From: Agrypnia vestita | Lineage: Eukaryota; Arthropoda; Insecta; Trichoptera; Phryganeidae | Length of the DNA: 64,000 nt | Assembly (NCBI GenBank): GCA_016648135.1 | Contig: JADDOH010003941.1 | Location: 62,001 to 126,000, forward strand | Reading direction: 5' to 3' | Shown here: one piece after another, positions 11,601 to 26,600 of the stretch | Layout of the letters: each line of letters opens with the position of its first letter | How positions within the stretch are numbered: the stretch's first letter is position 1 | Translations under genes and position numbers: made by a program | Notes under the pieces: generated by a model | Told to the model about the DNA's origin: nothing | Seen by the model: only the letters and a program-made list of their open reading frames with translations | Database searches by the model: none

Positions 11601-14600
11601 GTAGTAATTATCAGCTTTAACAGTGACATTAACACCTGTCTTTCTTTAACAAATCTGAAAAGCGCATTCGTTTTGTAAATAAAGTTTATCTTTAGTTTAA
11701 CTCTCAGGATAGCTTAAGTGTAAGATCTTTACTTATATTAATTAGTATTTTCAGTAATTACAGACCAAACCTACGTGACAATTTTGTGCTGCAATAATAA
11801 GGTAATATACAAAGAAAATTATAGGCCTCACAAAAGAAATATTTAGAAATGCCTTCAAGTAAAATTATTAGAACTACTTATCAGTAAGAATGATTTATAC
11901 TGTTTAAATGAGGTATGATCATGGTAATATTTTTGTTAATTTATTATGGTCATTAATAATCTGTTTTCTTTTTCTTTACGTAGGTGTATAAATAAACCCA
12001 TGTTTATAATTAATAAGAATACACTTTGTATTATTCACTAACTTGTTAAAATATCAACCACGGTCTCTTCATTAGGTTATAATTACAACGTATATGTTGT
12101 ATACTGATGAAGGGACCATTGGCCCCGAAACATGTTGATATTTAAACAAATTATTATTTAATAAAAAGTGTTTTCCTGTTAAATAATGGTGCCACAAAAT
12201 TATTTTGTAGTTATTGAAAGAGCTTATGTCACCTTATTATTTGATCTTGTTAACAAAAAAATTACTGAAAATAATTTTTAAAAATCTACTGATAAGTCGG
12301 TCTCTTAGATTAGGGAGTTATGCTTTTGTAAAAAAATTCCTCGCTTAGTTTTAGAAAAATATTTAAAAGATTACTTACTATAATAATTTTTGATTAGATC
12401 GTTGAAATAGTTCTATGTATTCTGACCACATCTTGAGAAACAAATCCATTTAATGTATAAAAAAAATTGTTTATTAAAAATATACCTACATTTTTGAGGT
12501 CATTTGACTATATTTTTTTTATAAAAATAGTATACAATAAATGATAACGTCTCTGTGTACGAATTGCATACATATTTTATATAAAGCATACCGTTAGTGA
12601 CTTAAAATAGATCTCATCTGTACAAAATTGGAATTATATAAAGAGTTTAATTTTTAGCGTGCGTTTTCTCATGCATTTTCGTATTATGAGAACATTTAAA
12701 AAAATGCATTGGATAGTTAGGATGGCTAAAAAACTAATTTATTATTTCTAGTCGAAAAGAGACAAAAATAAAAAGTAAAATATACGACGAGGCCCTTTTT
12801 TTCAATTAAAAAAAGTGTGTGTACAACACACTACCAAAATATATAGACCAGAACTACATAAATTTCTTCGCTTTTTCATGAAATGTAAAAACCCAGGGTT
12901 CATTACGTTTATCTTGTTTAAAAAATAACGATAAAAAATGAGCTTGCAAATTTTTGAAAAGGTCAAATTGTAAATATGTCTTAAATATACGCGAGCGGGA
13001 ACCTACTTCCACTCTGTCCCAATCCCCTCGTCTAAAAAGGGGGTTTAATTTATCTTTGTACAATTTTATTCGCTGTAATGTGAACCGTTTTTATAACAAC
13101 GAATTCAGGATTCAATTAATTTTACTTATATATATTTTTTTAAATTAACAGAGAACGAAGCACTTGAATCAAATATCGCGTTCGTTTTTTTTAAATTTCC
13201 GCGGGCAATGTCGTTAGGCAGGCAGCGGAAGCGATTAGTGCGCCCGGCGGCGGCGAGAACTAATGGCCGGATCGCATGCGTGATAATCCTTCATTGTTTT
13301 CATACAAATCAACAATTCATTCATGGCTTTCCAGCGAGTCATTTCGGCGTTTTTTTCCACCCCGACCTGACAACTTCAACCCTTGTTAGCTTCTCGATGC
13401 CCCCGCGCTCAGCCACCCAGTACCGGGCGTCGACGCTGTCTGCTATTTAGTGTAATGGTGTCCGTTTCCCCCGATATTTTCTCGCCGGAAAGAGAAAATA
13501 TATTGAGATCTATTTTTCGAGATCAACCCCGTGTGAACCCTGTTGTTTCTCAATAAACCAACTTATTAATGCGATAGAAAATTAATATACGCCTGGAAAT
13601 AATTACGTACGTTTATAAGAGAACTACCAAAAAATACAATGCCCTTTATGTCACCTGCGAACAAGCACGGCTAGTCCGTAACTTTTGAGGCCTTTTTAGC
13701 CTTGTCAATGGCACGTGATACTATTCCGAAACGTCTCAGGGAGACCATTTAATTTAACAAAGATATTTTATTATTTTTTATGTATTTTGTACCCAGTATT
13801 CTATTGGTGTATCATTAAAAATAAAATATCCACTACTTTATTAACTTACACACTCATCACGATAAGCCATTGACAGAAATTCTCATTAGACTAAATATAT
13901 AAAAGTAATTAACAAAGCATAGCTTACGTCAACAATAACTCCTGGCAGATCAAATACTTGAGTTGGAGGATTGTCTCTAGGGACGTATCTGAAGAACTCA
14001 TTTCCATCCTTATACCACTTGAGGGAGTACAGGAACTCTCCGTCGTCCAGCTCGTACCGGCACTCCAGCCGAGCCATGGTGTTGTGGACAGAGTGCGAAG
14101 GTATTCGCAACTCCACCAGCCTCAGACTGCTAACCCTCACTGCAAACAAGGAAATTGTCGTTTAAAAAACAGTACTTTCAAGCTCCGAAAAAAGACTGAT
14201 CGATGTCTACCCGACTATCGAATCTATTCCCGGAACCAAACTGAAATAACTAGCGCCGACAAAGTGGAAAACCACAACGATTTTAATTCATATTTGCCGG
14301 CGAAAATAAGTTTATCTGTTTCAAATGTTCCCGGAGAATTCACATAAGCAAATTAAGCTTTTAAAATTTCACTTTCACTGGCAATGTCGTCGTTAGAAAT
14401 GTATTTATATTAAATAAAGCACAAATTTAAATTTGATTATGTACAGCCTTAGAGTACATGTTTGTATATACTCTTCTGTACAGCCAAAGAAAAGAAATTT
14501 CGAGCTTTCAAACAAAAGAATATTTAAAATGAACACGATACTCCGTATCTATCAGGACAACTGATTTTGAAATAATGCTTCTTTTTTCAAAATCTTTCCT

Positions 14601-17600
14601 TTTTATAGCCGTTCTTTTTTCTAAACAGTATATAAAAACACAAATCAGACACTGAGTATGAAAGGATATTTAAAAAGTTACTGATAAAATCTCCATGGTG
14701 GCATAATATTTTAATGTTTTACACTTATATATGGCACTACTGACAGTAATAAGATATCTCAAAAAGGAACACGGAAATTTTAAGATCAAAATAAACTTAA
14801 AAAATTAAGGAAATTTGTTTTAGAATATATAAAAAAAATATTTCTGCGGTCTCCTTGGGGTGGATTCATATTAAATTTAATAATATGTATGCATGTTTAA
14901 TGTGAAAAAATTATTTACTCGTATTATAGAATGGGTTATTAGTTGCGATAAAGTTTAATACGCAAATCAGCTCGAATTTTACCAGAGCGAAAGCTCTTAC
15001 AAATTCGTTGAAGTTATTAGAACAATCTTTGAATGAATCACAGCTTTGTTGAGTGATAGCATAGAATTAAAAATGTTATGTTCAGAAACTGGCAAAAAAC
15101 TTACTTAAACAAAACAATAATATTTAAAAAATATTACTTTATATATTTATTAATAATGCTTTAAAATTATACTTTTTACTTATAATAATCAATTTTTTTC
15201 TATTTAAACATGTGCATATTTAAAATAAATTTAAATCTAACTTACTTTGAAATACCGCTAAATAATAAACAAAGTATATTGTTACTTAAAAGGGGGGGCG
15301 TAAATATTATTTTACGTAAAATACCATCTTATTTATCGAGTTGACATAGATGTGCGTATTCGAATCAAAATACGAAATGCCTCAATTTCTTATTCGAGCC
15401 CACGAACCTGCATAAATAACCAGCTCTAAAGCCTTTCCACCCACCGTCCCAAATCTTTTCCACGAAAACCCTTCCTCTCTTTGTTTTTTGCCCTTCGATT
15501 TTATGCCAAAGACAATATTATTTCTGCGCAGGGACGGGCGAACTTCAATTTATCTTTTTAGCGGCCACATCTCAAACACTTTTGTTGGTAGGACAAAGCG
15601 TTCGGACTCATCGGAGTATTTTACAAACAGATCTCTAGAGCCGCAATAAGATCTGTGATCACGCATTAAGTTACATATGCTGGTTCCTTGGTCATGACAC
15701 TTCTGTTTTCTCGATTAGTTTTCCTATACTTCAGCGAAACATAATAAGCTGATTCTTAAGCCTCCTTTATTCGTATGAAGTCTACCGCTATATAGTTTTG
15801 GCTGAAGATTACCTTATTTCGACTAGCTAAATTGAGGCTTTTATTGGATCATATTTAAGCAATCTTTATTTAGGTGGAAGAATGGATTCTGGCGGTGTTC
15901 TTAAATTGGGAGAGATTCTGGATTCTGTTGATTTACCTAATTTAAACTAAAGATTAAATTATTTAGGCTTACTTAGCTAATTCAGGCGGGAGATTATATT
16001 ACATCAGCTTGGCGCCGAATTATTCGATTGTAGCGAATAAATCAAGAAAATAAATACCACCGTATCATACCTAAAATTTTAATTATCATTTAATACTGAA
16101 TATTAAATAATAATCAAATTATGTTCAGTTCCCTCGACTTTTAAACTGCGAATGAAATGAAAACTTATACTATATCAAAACATCTCCTTACGTTGGCCGA
16201 TATTAATGGGCCCACAATCGTAAACTGAATCAAATCAATAGGGCAATTTACTTTCGGTCATAACTCAGAATGGCCATGTGCGCGACTGTGAGGGCAACTT
16301 ATCTTAGTTGGCACGTGCCCGCGACGGAACAAAACGTCTTTATTCCATTTTCATGCGTAATAAAACGGGCCGCCGGGGCAGCTCGCGATCAAGACTCCGT
16401 TTATAAAACAGGGTGACAATTTTAATAAAGTGAACCTTTCTGCCGATGCTTTCTACCCCGTATTGATTGGAACGAACTTTATGAAGGTCCGTAAAAATAT
16501 ATTTCGCTCGGATTCTCTTGTCTTGTTTTACTCAGTTTATTATTATGTAGGGTAAGTAGCCTAGTTTTTCTGCGACATTTTTATACGTATGTATTATTTT
16601 TGTAAAAAATTTAACCGTTTCTAAATTTATCATATTTTGAAAGAATAATTTCTTTATACGTTGTATAGATTCGTGTGTTTCGTAGATATATGAAAAATCT
16701 GTACCTTCATCAAAGGGTCTCGTAGCTAATAGCAGAAAACTTCGAAGGAGACTTCTTAATTCAACTTTGAATATAAAATATTCTGTACCCCGCAGGTACA
16801 TGTTGATCATTATGGCGAAAAGCAACATCAACATTTTCATTTTCAATATTTTTTCTCCCTTTCTTTTAACTCGTAGCGTCTGCTTGTCTGCCGAAAAAAC
16901 TTTCGATCGATTTTTAACCCTTTTCCCGTGATCCAATGGAGCTGAAACTTTGCAGGCAGAAATGATCTTACAAATTTTCGTTTAAATTTTTTTTATTATA
17001 GTATAATTTTGGATTTTTCGAAATTTTAACAACTTTTTCAAATTGGAAACCATACAAATGATAAAGGAGCCCGATGCGTGGAGAAGGCGCGAAACCTATT
17101 TCAACTAGTCTGACTCGAGCCATGGGTCCGATCAGACGGTTTCGCCAACGCCGTGCCCCTCTATACCAATTATTACGTTTTCGATATTTTATAAGTTTTA
17201 AGGATGATAATAAACAAGAAATAGATTTTCCACATGAATTAAAAGCAAGAGAAATATGTTGATAGAATATTAAATTGGAAACAATACAAATGAGAAAGAG
17301 AGTATAATAAAAACTTGGTTTTTATGGATTAGTTTTTTTACTTATTTTCTGTACAACGTTGGAACATCACTAAAGAAACATATATCGAATTTTTAAAATT
17401 CATTCGCTTTGATACGAAACAAATCAAATTATTAAAACCGTGCAGAAATTTTGAAAATACGCTTTTTGTAAGGTTTTTTATTTAATTTTCTTTTATTTTA
17501 TTTTACTTGTATTAAAGCGAATGAATTTTTAATAATGCATAGTAGTGACAATCCAGCATTTTACAGAAAGTAAGTCAAAAATATTGAAAAAATATGACTT

Positions 17601-20600
17601 TGATGGCGCTTACTTTCGTATTGTTCAACATTTCATGTTGAATGAAAATAATATTTTTCATTCATGAGGCTTGCCTTGTGATCTGGTGATCGGTGCAAGT
17701 TAGTCCTATTTTCATACAATAAGCGATTAGCTTATTTTGAAAATAGTAAGATTATTGATGCGACACTTATTCCATGTTCACATCTCTATTAAAAAAAAGA
17801 CTCCCCTGAAGTTTTTGCTACTGGATATGAGACACCGTATACGTATCTATATTCAGTTTATTGATATTTAATAAAAAATTAGATTGTTATTTTAACTCCG
17901 TATAAGTATATAATATAAAAAATGTTTCGATTTTTTTCTTAAAAAAAATAGAGATGCGAATACGAGATGCTGGTCGCATCAATATTTTTACTATTTATAA
18001 AGTAATCTAAACGCTTGTGCCATGAGAATAAGACTAACTTTCTGTTGTCCTGGAATGGGGCTCGAACCATGGATCACCAGATCACTTAAATTACATCTTT
18101 ATCACATAATCTTAATTTAAGATTATTTAATTTGGATTGATTTCATTCAAAACATATATAAAGATATCATACTGTTCAACATTCCATACAATGAAATGAA
18201 TATAGAAAAACCTGAACAATAGAGAGATTGTACAGGTTTATCAGTGAAAAACATAATTAAGTATAAATAGAAGCAATGAAAGTCGTGTACATTGTCATTC
18301 TAAAGGCCTGGAATTATTTGCTTCCGCTATTCTGCCTAGCTACCCTTTCAGAAGGGAGATAACATTTAAGCGTGTGATATTGTTCTCAGAGGTTAAAGTG
18401 TCATATTGGAAACAGCCTTCGGTGAAATTTATAACCATGTTTGACATTAACCGAATTATCATACTGTGAAAATATTTTTAGTAGGAGAGCTCACATGTAC
18501 CTCGTTTATCTCCTGAAAGAGGAAAGTTGGCTCGCACCAGTAAACCTTCGGATTGCAGCTGTTAATTTTATTTTTAAAATTGTATGAATATTTGTTTAAA
18601 GAAATGTTTTTACTTCAATTTAATTCACGCATGTATGAACGAAATACTTACAATAACACGGTTTAAACAATATTTATTAATTGAGTTAAATTAAAGAAGT
18701 CTCATGGATATGAAGTTATTTATAAGGAAAATGTCTATCTATTTTTTAATTTATTATAAAACATTTCTCAATTGTTTTAATTATTCATTTCTATATTCGG
18801 TAAGGTATATTGTATCTATATGTGACGTATGTTTACGTGCACAAAAGGGACGGAAGATGCATGAATGTATCCGCGCCGAATACGAGGCGGCTTGGAGAGC
18901 AAAGACGCAACCCCACACGTGATACCTTGCCACCGAAAATCGTTGTTCCTTAGTTCGAGTCACGATAAATCATTAAAGAGATTCCTAATTACAGGATCCG
19001 GAATTCCCTGGATAAGAACACTTGGCTTGCTAGGCAGGTCAAGAACATGACAGTATAAGTCAATCAGACCGTCTTTTAGTCATAAGACACATTGAAACCA
19101 AAATCAATAGGTTAGGTAAAAATGAATATAATTATTATTATTAATTAATATTTTACAATGCTTTCCAACGTATATTTATTTATTTGGTCAAAAAACAGGA
19201 AGACATAGGTACATACATTGTATGAAAAGAATACAAAAGATTATTTATATGTCTACCACAATTATAGGATGAGACAAATAAGAAAGGATTAACAGATAAT
19301 GATAAGATTCATACATACAACAATAAAGATATTGTGAATTTATTTTGAATAATGAAATAATTTTTTAAATTATAAATTTTCTTTACTTTATATTTTATAG
19401 TTAATAATCGTCTTTATGTTTTGCTGATCGTATAGTTTAAATCATACATTTAAAAATCATTCTTAGTTGAAATGCATTAAGAATTATTGCTTATTTAATC
19501 ATGTTACAAAGTGATTAAGTCCATGACATATTTTTTCCACATAAAAACTATTTTCTGTATAAAACTATTATGTCACGAGGCGCCGTGACGAACTGAGGCA
19601 CGAGCCGCTCTGTGATTTTTTGAAAGCAGCGCACGCAGCTTCCGCATGCGCGAACCAATTGAATTTACCCTAACTTGAAAAAAACGAGATCAGGCGGCTG
19701 AGAAATCACTTGACGCTTATTGTTGCTTATTCTTATTTTATCTTACAGTTCTATTTTATGCGAAGCATGTCTGATTTTTATTGAAGAAAAAAATCTCATA
19801 AAATTTCTGTCTAAATTTATACCTAAGTTTAACACAACAGGTTGAAATAACTGTAGAGCTAAATAATCCCAGAGATGATATGACCAACTAAAGGCTCCTA
19901 TGCACCGAAAGAAATTAAGAGCCTTCTAGGCTTATGAATATATAACTAATCTATACCTATAAAACTCAATGTATGTCTGTCTATCTGTCTGTCTGTCGGT
20001 CTGTCTGTCTATCTGTCTGTCTGTCGGTCTGTCTGCCTGTCTGTCTTTTCTCTATACAAATCCACACCGTTTATCCGATTCGATTCAAATTTTGCATACG
20101 TATGCTTAAGGACCCTGCGGGTTACATAGGCAACATTTCCTACCTATTCTCATACCCTTTCCCCTCCCCCTGACATATTTTCGATGCAAATCTGTGCCGT
20201 TTGACCGATCGGACTCAAAATTTGGATACTTATTCTTTAAGACTCGGCGGGTAACATAGGCAACATTTCCTCCTTATTCTGATACCCCTTCCCCTCCCCT
20301 GACATATTTTCGATGCAAATCTGTACCATTTGACCGATCGGACTCAAAATTTGGAAACTTATTTTTAAGGACCCGGCGGGTAACATATGCGACATTTCCT
20401 CCCTATTATTTTAACCTTTTTATTTTTTTTCGATGCAAATCTATACCATTCGAATCGAACCTTTGTTTACCCTCTCAAATTTATTATAAAGTTAATTCTT
20501 AACCTGTGCAACGCCAGGTAAGGACAGCTAGTTAATAATATATTTCAAATTTTAGAAAATCTTTTTTTTAACAACTATTAACGTGGGGTATAAAAGCAAA

Positions 20601-23600
20601 GGCAGCAATATCCAAAAAAAAATTAATGCTCTCATCAAGGATTACTAATTTATAATGTACTGAATTTGAGATTTTACAGGAAACATAGTCTATAAATTCA
20701 TTGGAAACATTATTTTGGAAGAGGTAGATACATAAAATCTAGAATTCCGTACATTTTAAATTAGTAATCCTCGGTAACTGCATTCAAAACATTTTTTAAA
20801 TTTTTTTGGATATTGCTGTCTTTGGTTTTATGCCCCACATATACATTATCTTGAATTCGATACTTATGAAAAAATTAACAATCCACTAGCGGTTATTTCA
20901 ATGGTTAGAAATAGCACGAGGTCTTCAATTTTCTTCCCAGTTCTCCGTATGCCAATAAATGGAAGTCAAAGTTATGGAATCGGTACATAGGTAAGTAGTT
21001 TTTTAAAAGGCAATTTACAGTAAAGAATATTCAAATATTGTATACGATGTCAGAGTATATTTTTAAAATATACTCTGACATCATATAAATTCATCAATTT
21101 TTAAAATAAATCAGTCATTGTATATAAAAATATAGGTAATATATTTGAAATCTATCTTACACAAGGCATTAAAATGTCGAATGACCAAGTTGGTTGTAAG
21201 AAGATATAATATATAAAGTCCCAATATTCCTTTGAAAATGGAATAAATTTAACATCGTGCGGGGAATTTTTTTGATAAGAAAAAGCTGTGCCAAAAAAAT
21301 TTTTATGACATAAGAAATGTAGTTAAAAATGTTTGTGCATCTTCATTTATAAAAAAAGGCTGCTGAATTTATATATAAGTATAATTTATACATAGTGTTT
21401 GAGAACTTCGCCGAATAAAAGTGTGCAAAATTACTGGGAATAGAAATTTCTCGTAGGTGAATATTTCATATTTCCACTAAATATTTTCGTATAAGAAAGC
21501 TAACGGTAAGATGGATGTATTGATTAATAGTTTAATGACAAATGCATTCAAATACAGATTTTAAATTATGGTTAAAACTATTTTAGATGGATAACATTAA
21601 TATTATTAATCGATTTATAACTACTGATAAAATTTGGGTTCATTTCTAACAATCCACCGATACAAAACTACATAAGATATAAAACATCACAATCAAACAA
21701 TTGAAACCTAGCTACTCTTGAATTACCATCAGGAATAAAAACGATTTTGTGTACAGAAAATATTATGGCTTTCGTTTTTAGGATGTAAATGAGATATCTA
21801 TTGCGTAGTGATTTCTTAAGAGCGATAATGGGAATGTGAGTGAGGACTCCTTTGAGGCGTCCAACGGATTTATGAATAGTGACGACAGTGTGAATGAAAT
21901 AACTGTGGAAGAAATTAAAAGAGCATTGAAGCACATGAAGAATGGCAAGGCTGTGGGTTATGACAATGTTGCTGCCGAGTACATTAAGGGTGGTGGTCCA
22001 GTAATACTCACGTGGCTTCATAGACTCTTCAACCAATGTTTAGAGGGCAGCTACACTCCTAAGGATTGGAGAAGAGCTGTTATCATGCCTCTATACAAAG
22101 GAAAAGGGTCGCGAATGGACTGCGCGAATTATCGGGCCATTAGCCTATTGAGCTCTGTTGGCAAACTGTATGCGAGAATTTTGATAGAAAGAGTGAGGTT
22201 GACAACGAAAGAAAAAGTGTGGGATGTACAAGGAGCCTTCATGAGTGGAAGAGGATGCATGGACCAGATTTTCTCACTGCGCCAGATGACCGAAAAGTTT
22301 TTGGCAAAGAACCAAAAACTTTTTTGTGCCTTGTGGATCTCCAAAAAGCGTATGACAGAGTGATAAGACGAAAGTTATGGAAGGTTTTGTCTGAATATGG
22401 GGTGAAGAGTAAACTCATACAGGCAATTGCATCCCTGTACGAAGGAAGTAGTGCTTGCGTGAGAATTAATGGGACATTCACATCATGGTTTGATATTACA
22501 AAAGGTGTCAAACAGGGATGCGTAATGTCACCATGGCTTTTCAACCTGTATATGGATAATTGTATGAAAGAACTGAAGGATCTAGAAGTTGGAGCGAAAA
22601 TGGACGGACTCACCATATCCTGTCTGCTATACGCAGACGATGCAGTATTAGTGGCTAACAGTGAAGCTGATCTGCAGTGCTTGGTATCCAGGATGTCCGA
22701 TGTATGCATGCAGAGTGAACTTTTGATGAATGTCAGCAAATCGAAAGTGATGGTATTCGAGAGAGACGAAAGAGTGACTAAGTGTGATGTAATTATAAAC
22801 AACGAATGCTTAGAACAAGTGAACGAGTTTGTGTATTTGGGAAGTATGTTTAGTAGAGACGGCAAGGCTGAGAATGATATCGAAAGGAGAGTAACTGCGG
22901 GAAACAAAGTTAATGGTGCACTAAATGCAATTATGGCCAATAAGAATCTGTCAAAAGAAGCAAGACTAGCGGTACATAATGGCGTTCTAGTGCCAACCCT
23001 TATGTATGGAAGTGAAGCCTGGAATTGGCAAAAGAGGAATGAAAGTAGACTGAATGCGGTTGAAATGCGGTCACTAAGACGCTTGTGTGGAAAATCTTTG
23101 GTCGATAGAGTGAGGAATGAACAAATTAGAAGTGAATGCAATGCTGGCTGTAGTGTGGTAGATAGAATAAAGAAAGGAGTGCTGAGATGGTTTGGTCATG
23201 TGGAACGTATGAACGAGGAAAGGATGGTTAAGAAAATATATGAGGCGAATGTTGAAGGCAACAGGAATAGAGGGCGTCCGCGAAAGACCTGGCACGATCA
23301 GGTACTACAAGTATTTGAGGATGGCCCTGTTAAAAGCCACAACAATCGTAGAACGTGTATGAGAAGATGTATGAATGTGGCCGAAGCAAAAGTGGTGTGC
23401 CAGGATAGAAGAGTGTGGCGTTCAATCCTCTCTGCCTACCCCTGCAGGGAAACGGCGTGATGGTTAGTTAGTTAGTTAGTTAGATAAAATATAGGTATGG
23501 TAAGAAAATTTTTAATATTTTGGATCAACCAAACAAAAAAATATAAGAAAGATCTTGTTTGTCAAAGAAAAAATATTATTTTCACCGGGATAATTTAGGT

Positions 23601-26600
23601 CCCCCGTATCGTTTCAATACCAAAAATCGACAAATTTAAGGATAATTTGTCACTAAACCTATAAAAAATTCTGTAATAGCAAGCAGTTTTCTTTAAATAA
23701 TGGGCTAGAAGCGGGGTTAAACGGTAATTTTGAGGGTTTTAAGGGTTTTCAAGAATCGCATGTCCAGGATGGGATAATGACGTAAGAACATTGTAGGACA
23801 ATCTGAAGTTACGAAAGATTATATAAAAATTAGTGTTTAAAAAAAAAATCATTATCCTTTAGTTGCGAACTTTTCAAATAGCCTGCATTGAATATGTGTA
23901 TTTAAAAATTATTCATATAAATTTATAAACAAAAAATTTAAAAAAAAATACATTCATATTTTTTTGTAAAGGAGAAATACTAACACCGATCAATTTTGCT
24001 TGTCAAGTAAGTTTTTGTATTTTGCAAATGACAGTTTTCACATAGATTCACAAAGTCGATCTCAGCCGGCGTTCATTGAATTCAACGAGACTCTTTTTAT
24101 ATATCGTTATTTATATTTTTTTGTAAAAGATATCTATATTAATCAGTTATTTACGAATATGTAGAAATTTTAGAAAATATAAACAAAAAAGACATTAGGA
24201 ATTTGAAATGTTATTAAACATAATAATTTCGTTATCTGTCTGTCCACCTGTCTGTCGCAAAGTCCGTACACTGCTGGAATTAAAACTTACACAAACACGC
24301 AATCAGTGCACGGTATACCTATGATACGCGGTCACGAATGGCAAGTGGTTATTTTTATTTCCCGTGATTTTTAACGGGTCTACAGACAGCTAATCTAACA
24401 TTATTTTTTAATGAATTTTCATAGATTTTAACAATTAAATTTGTTTTCCTCAAAAGAAAAATATTTAATTAAATTCTAGAAATCCTGTCAGTATTCTCGA
24501 ATACTACATATATTTATTAAATAAAACATTTTCTCCCATTTCTTCATTAGTTTTATCCCCTCATAAGCCTAGTGTAGACGGAAAGAAATTTTGAGTGGTC
24601 AAAAGGTGTTTTATAAGTTCCTCGTGTTTTTCCTGGTCGTTCATGTAAGTATAACTAATCTGAAAAGCAAGCATTGATCAGTTTTAAGGTAAATATCCGA
24701 ACATTAAAAAATTATGCCCAACTTTTGTAGAAAATACTACTCGATGCTTTTATCTATTATAGAAAATCATTTAGTAGGTACAAGACATTTTTGGGAAATT
24801 GCGAGGATTATAAAAAAAAAACATCTAAATTTTATCCAATATTAAAAAAATTAAAAATAAATTCTATCACAATATTTTACCTCTCTTATTTAAGTATTAT
24901 TTTAATATTAAAATCTCAAGATAGTAGACCTAGCTAGAAAATAACTAAGTTGATCACCATCTACCCATTCTCTTACAGTCGGTACACTGAGGCATGAATT
25001 TTATGTTAACATATATTTTGGAAAAAATCCAAATTAAATATTTATGTGACAAAATAAAACAATATATTTCGTCATTGTTATATTTTGATACGAACGAATA
25101 TGACAAAATATAAAAATTTGACAAAGTACAAAATATAACAACAAATAAAATCTGAAAATTGGTAATAACTGAGATTTATTTCGTATAAATTCTAGTTAAA
25201 TATTATTTAAAAGTAATGAGTGCACGCCACTGCTCCAACACCCTAATGGATCGCTATTTGACTACATCATTTAATCCAAGAACCATGGTGTTGGAAACAT
25301 TGAAGATCATTTATTATTTTCTCTATGGACAAAGTCATTATGACTTTCAAAATATGCGACATTGGCGTCGTTTTTCTTTATATTTTATATTGCCTTTGCA
25401 GTTTGTCTTATTTTTCAAAAATCTTACCCACCAAGATAACGTTTGTCACTTCCCTAGTCTTGTAAACAATTCCGTAAATTGTAAAAATGCATTTTGTAAA
25501 AACCAAATTTATTAATCAATTAGAAAGACATTCAGAAAAATCAAATCAACGAAAAAATATTTGGCTGCCACCAGGACACGAATCCAGATCCCCTAACTAT
25601 CCAGGAAAGTGCGTTACCATTACGCCATATCAGACTCGTACCTTTCCGTCAGTATAATGACCTGATTTGTAAGTCTCATTTTTATTAATTGATTAACAAT
25701 AATTTTTTCGTTGATTTGATTTTTCTGTGTGTCTTTCTAATTGATGAATAAATTTGGTATTAAAATTCACATAAATTTTTTCTTAAATTACTACGTCACA
25801 ATGAAAATATTTTCTTTAATAAAATATCTTTTGTCTTTAATATAATAGCATTTCGTATTAAAAAATATCAACTTCAATATAAAAAGTAAAAATTTCCGAC
25901 ATTAATTTACGGGATCTTACCGAGAATTTACAAGATATTATATACACATCACTTTTTAGTATTTTCTTGATTTTGTTGACATCGCCCGCATTCCTGTAAG
26001 ATAATTTAAAACCGCATTTAAAATTTAAAATATTTTATTGTTCAAAAAATCATTTCAACCGTATCTTAGAAATTTTTTAACAATATTGAAATATTCAGTA
26101 ACACACTTTGATGTCATACGTATAAGTTTGAAAAAAGAATGGCATTTGACTACCCTCCGCAATAATGAACCACTGCCATTTCACTATAATTAGGTCATCG
26201 CCCATAGAAACTTTGTTTACTTGAACGTGTCACGCCGGTACTAGTACCCTGGTGTTGACTACTCATAACATATTAACTATGCACGTGAATTATAAGATTT
26301 GCAATTATTACAAAAAGTTCAGTCATAACGAATAAGAATGAAAATTTCAATATTATTCACTGTTACTAGCTTCTTTTTTACATTGTATTACAAAAAAACT
26401 GTCATATTCTTATCCATTATTACTTAAAATTTTAAATATTTTATTTTTAATTTTATACGTTGGTTTAGACTTTTTTCTTTTTGCTTATCTATTTAAAAAT
26501 TATATATTTGAGAACCGCTGATGCCAATAACGCAAATTGTGAATCACTCGTCTTGGAAAGTTTAAAAAACTTTTACCTAATTTATTATAAAGACCCGTTT

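Noticed and set aside
13958..14347. Plus-strand open frames of 129 and 64 codons
   Set aside because: Antisense to Beat exon 2 and its flanking intron; no motif, while the minus strand has a clear Ig domain.
16532..16936. 134-codon minus-strand open frame
   Set aside because: It begins within the dispersed repeat, the composition is Lys/Ile/Leu-rich as expected from AT-rich DNA, and there is no motif.
19975..20047. GTCT microsatellite as a CRISPR-like or telomeric array
   Set aside because: It is a simple 4-bp repeat inside a Helitron-like element of an animal genome.
22239..23141. Minus-strand open frame of 300 codons
   Set aside because: Antisense shadow of the LINE reverse transcriptase; Ser/Leu-rich with no domain logic.
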